From UBA6055 sp965214085 (GTDB lineage: Bacteria > Chloroflexota > Anaerolineae > Aggregatilineales > Phototrophicaceae): 64,000 nt of DNA. The position numbers and the translations under genes were made by a program. The notes below the pieces were generated by a model. It was not told the origin of the DNA, did no database searches, and saw nothing but the letters and a program-made list of their open reading frames with translations. Where the stretch lies: the NCBI GenBank assembly GCA_965214085.1, contig OZ243937.1, positions 868,001 through 932,000 on the forward strand. Reading direction: 5' to 3'. The first letter of the stretch is position 1, and each line of letters opens with the position of its first letter. This document shows positions 61,463 through 64,000 of this stretch, piece after piece.

Positions 61463-62587
61463 TCATTCCAGGATTCGCTGGTAGACGGCGATTGTCCCCG
61501 CGACCATGCGCTCGACGCTGAAGCGTTCTTCCAGGCGGGCGGCGCCCAGCAAGCCCATATATTTGCGTAGCGCGCGGTCATCCAGCAGACGCGCCATCGC
61601 CTGCGCCAGCGCAGCGACATCCCGCGGCTCGATCAGGATGCCGCTCTCGCCATGCGCGATCACTTCAGGAATCGCGCCCACGCGGCTGGCGATCACGGGT
61701 ACGCGGCGGGCCATGGCTTCAAGCAGCACCAGGCCGAAGCCTTCCCACAGGCTGGGCGCCAGCAGCAGGTCGAAAGCCGCCATCAGGTCGGCGGCGTCGC
61801 TGCGCCAGCCCAGCCAGTGCACCCGGTCGGCGATACTCAGCGCTGAAGCCAGCCGGCGCAGCTCGTCCGCTTTTTCGCCGTCGCCGGCGATAACCAGGTG
61901 CGCCTTGGGAAATCGCGCGCGAATCCGGCGCATGGCTTCCAGCGCGTAGGGGATGCCCTTTTGCTCCACCAGGCGGCATACCATGCCCAAAATCAGGGCA
62001 TCGCTTTCCAGCCCCAGATTGGCGCGCAGCGTTTGACGGGCTGATGTGATAGCGTCGTCACTGGGCCAGGCGAAGTCGATGCCGTACTGTACGACCGTAA
62101 TCTTGTCAGCGGGCGCGCCCTCTACCTCAATGGCGAATTGTCTGATGGATTCCGAGATAGCGATGCCGCCGCTGGTCCAGCGCCACAGCCGCCGATGCAA
62201 TTTGCGCCAACGCGGCCGATAGCGAAATTGATCGTCATTATGGCGGCTGCTGACGACGCAACGAATGCCGGCGGCCTGCGCGGCGAAATAGCCGAAGAGG
62301 TCGGCATGGATCAGATGCGTGTGAACGAGATCGGGCTTCTGGTCTCGCAGCAGAGCGCGCAGCTTCCACAGCAGCGCCAAGTCGTAGTCTCGGCGGATGA
62401 AAAGGCGACTGATAGGGATGGCGCCAGCCTGAGCCTCGGCCAGCATGTCGTCCATGGGCTGGTCGCGCTCGACCAAGATGACCAGGCGGGCGTCGACGCC
62501 GCGCTTTATCAGGCCGGCCAGCAGCAAAAGCAGATGACGCTCCGCGCCGCTGATTCGTGTGACTTTGATGATATGGACGACGCGCAT
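61463..62587 (-). CDS. Family 4 glycosyltransferase
   Basis: The protein has 374 residues from the ATG at 62587, with GAGGGG just upstream. The 23 extra codons open before it are not supported. The GT-B fold is seen in VVHIIKVTRISGAERHLLLL (N-terminal loop), VHTHLIHADLFGY, VIAGDGEKADEL and the EGFGLVLLEAMARRVPVIAS motif with the two Glu of GT4 enzymes. It transfers a sugar from a nucleotide donor, probably for exopolysaccharide or glycolipid. It lies 71 bp downstream of the M28 peptidase gene on the same strand. Confidence 0.9.
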   Translation of the reverse strand: MRVVHIIKVTRISGAERHLLLLLAGLIKRGVDARLVILVERDQPMDDMLAEAQAGAIPISRLFIRRDYDLALLWKLRALLRDQKPDLVHTHLIHADLFGYFAAQAAGIRCVVSSRHNDDQFRYRPRWRKLHRRLWRWTSGGIAISESIRQFAIEVEGAPADKITVVQYGIDFAWPSDDAITSARQTLRANLGLESDALILGMVCRLVEQKGIPYALEAMRRIRARFPKAHLVIAGDGEKADELRRLASALSIADRVHWLGWRSDAADLMAAFDLLLAPSLWEGFGLVLLEAMARRVPVIASRVGAIPEVIAHGESGILIEPRDVAALAQAMARLLDDRALRKYMGLLGAARLEERFSVERMVAGTIAVYQRILE

Positions 62588-62658
62588 AGCCCCTCGGTGG
62601 ATGGCGGTCGCTTCAAAGGTTGGTACAGGCGCCGGTCGCGCGCGAGCGCTGCGCAAGC

Positions 62659-64000
62659 CTAACGCGGAATGATCTCATGGGACAGGGGGCCGATAAGCCC
62701 GCGCGAATCCTTGGCGGCGATCGCGATGGCAGCGTAATCCCTGAAGCCGTCCCATGCCAGCTTGTTTTCATCAAACGAGAATTGCTGATAAATCAAAGAG
62801 TCGCGCGGGCGGAGCGCGACAATATAACTTGCCGCGTCCTCCACCGGCTCCCAGACCAGTTCTTGCTTGCCATCGTCGCGGGCGCGCAGCACGATATTGG
62901 CCGGCGGGCGCGGACCATCAGCCAGCGAAATAACGATTGCCAGGATGGACTGGGTGGCGCGGCGCAGGTAATCGGGCTCGATAAATTCGATGGTATCGGT
63001 TGGATCGGCGTTGCGCTTTTCTTCATAGGCGTTGATCAGCCGAATCGCTGGGTAGCCCAACTCGCTGAAAGAGAAGTGATCGCCATAGCGGTTTTCGCGG
63101 TCGATTTCGTCTTGCACGCGCAAGTCCAGATCAAGCTCGTAGTTGTAGCCGAGGAAGTTGGCTTCGCGGGCCATCTTGCGCGAGGCCGAGGTGTCATTGG
63201 GGCCGGCCGAAAATACGCGCAGCTGTCGGTCATTGCGGTTGCCGTTGAAGTCGTGCACATTGCCGATAGTGTCCACATTTATCATGCCGATCACATCAAT
63301 GTCCTTGTCGCGCACCCAGACGGCAAAGGGGATGCTGCCCTGGCGGTTGAACTCTTCCGCGGAGAAGAGGACAAACATGATGGTCGCCCGGTATTGCGCG
63401 ATACTCAAAATGCGCGCGATTTCCAGCAGCGCCGCCACGCCCGAAGCGTTGTCATTGGCGCCCGGCGCGAAAGCCTGGCCATCGCCGCGTGGCTCGCCGA
63501 TGCTATCGTAGTGCGCGCCGATGATGATTGTGCCGGCGTTGACCTCGCTGCCGCTGATGGCGCCGATGATATTGTGCTGCCTGGTCTGCAATCCTTCGGT
63601 GACAATCGCCTCGAAACTTTGCTCAAAGGTATAAAGATTGCCGCCGGAGGCCGAACCAAATATCTCCAGTTGATCCTTGATATACTTGCGGGCGGCGCCG
63701 ATGCCTTCGCTGACCGATGTCTGGGTCGAGCCGATGTGGCGCGTGCGGAAGTCTTGCAGGCTGCGAATATGCGCCATCAGCCGGTCGGATTCGACTTTGG
63801 CCAATAAATCCGGCAGTATTTCTTCGCTGGGCGCGACGGCAGTAACTTCAATGTCGTCGATGACGACCGGTCGCACAGCCGCATAGCCGAGGGTCGCCTG
63901 CGCTGTAAACGTGGGCAAGGGCGCCAGCGTCGGCGGCGCATTCCCGCTAGCGCCAAGGTTGCAGGCTATCATTAGCAGCATCAAGCCCGCCAAGAGCGCC
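62659..64000 (-). CDS. M28 family metallopeptidase, lipoprotein, 5' end outside the window
   Basis: At least 444 codons are visible. The frame stays open to the window edge, so the start is probably outside (a TTG at 63993 is the only candidate inside). The lipobox LMIAC indicates a lipid-anchored exoprotein. The M28 zinc site is seen in GAHYDSIG (His, Asp), GANDNASGVAALLE (Asp), FSAEEF (catalytic Glu pair) and NVDTIGN (Asp). A His in YGDHFSF completes the set. A C-terminal Fn3-like domain (about 370-444) follows. It is an aminopeptidase or carboxypeptidase-type exopeptidase acting outside the cell. Confidence 0.88.
   Translation of the reverse strand, partial: ALLAGLMLLMIACNLGASGNAPPTLAPLPTFTAQATLGYAAVRPVVIDDIEVTAVAPSEEILPDLLAKVESDRLMAHIRSLQDFRTRHIGSTQTSVSEGIGAARKYIKDQLEIFGSASGGNLYTFEQSFEAIVTEGLQTRQHNIIGAISGSEVNAGTIIIGAHYDSIGEPRGDGQAFAPGANDNASGVAALLEIARILSIAQYRATIMFVLFSAEEFNRQGSIPFAVWVRDKDIDVIGMINVDTIGNVHDFNGNRNDRQLRVFSAGPNDTSASRKMAREANFLGYNYELDLDLRVQDEIDRENRYGDHFSFSELGYPAIRLINAYEEKRNADPTDTIEFIEPDYLRRATQSILAIVISLADGPRPPANIVLRARDDGKQELVWEPVEDAASYIVALRPRDSLIYQQFSFDENKLAWDGFRDYAAIAIAAKDSRGLIGPLSHEIIPR

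Overview
The window is GC-rich, gene-dense bacterial DNA with no rRNA and no phylogenetic marker beyond two tRNAs. The mix of gene families points to a member of the Chloroflexota, probably Anaerolineae-like: a Ser/Thr kinase-nSTAND-WD40 giant, Thr/Pro-rich SH3 lipoproteins, several beta-propeller proteins, many MFS and ABC sugar genes, and scattered GTAGGGGCGAC palindromes and CACAGAG-rich repeats. This taxonomic call is inference. The sulfatase-fucosidase content suggests a marine or algal-polysaccharide-associated lifestyle.

Layout. 1-5251 (minus): a guanine deaminase cut by the window edge, a Gfo/Idh/MocA oxidoreductase, a small AIG2-like protein and a 906-residue protein of unknown function. 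5720-13707 (plus): a secreted WD40 protein, a 1540-residue kinase-nSTAND-WD40 protein and an N-acetylmuramoyl-L-alanine amidase. 14086-16935: tRNA-Ser(GGA) with its own promoter and terminator, then a fused 2Fe-2S/molybdopterin hydroxylase.

16972-47327 is a fucose/sulfated-fucan island. It holds five GH29 alpha-L-fucosidases, three formylglycine-type sulfatases, two MFS transporters, two ABC sugar importers without their ATPase, an aldo/keto reductase of the L-fucose (D-threo-aldose) dehydrogenase type, an Ldh_2 dehydrogenase, an FG-GAP/ASPIC propeller, a BNR propeller and an aberrant GroEL-like chaperonin. The fucosidases and sulfatases show no signal peptides. The simplest model is uptake of short sulfated fuco-oligosaccharides followed by cytoplasmic desulfation, defucosylation and oxidation of fucose. 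The core minus-strand operon (32539 down to 23641) has overlapping stops and starts and faces a divergent ABC-importer operon across a 368 bp control region containing a perfect palindrome.

47400-64000 returns to housekeeping and envelope functions: tRNA-Arg(ACG), an SH3 lipoprotein, polyprenyl diphosphate synthase, two class A penicillin-binding proteins, a family 2 glycosyltransferase, a hexapeptide acyltransferase, a TIR-FHA protein, a family 4 glycosyltransferase and an M28 peptidase cut by the right edge.

The intergenic regions carry a non-coding, MITE-like element: nine copies of 174-296 bp, bounded by inverted repeats of the type CAGGGCAATCGCATCAAAAT. Three copies have exact 9-10 bp target-site duplications. 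One copy has inserted into the last codons of the Ldh_2 gene, and both sides of the insertion can be read.
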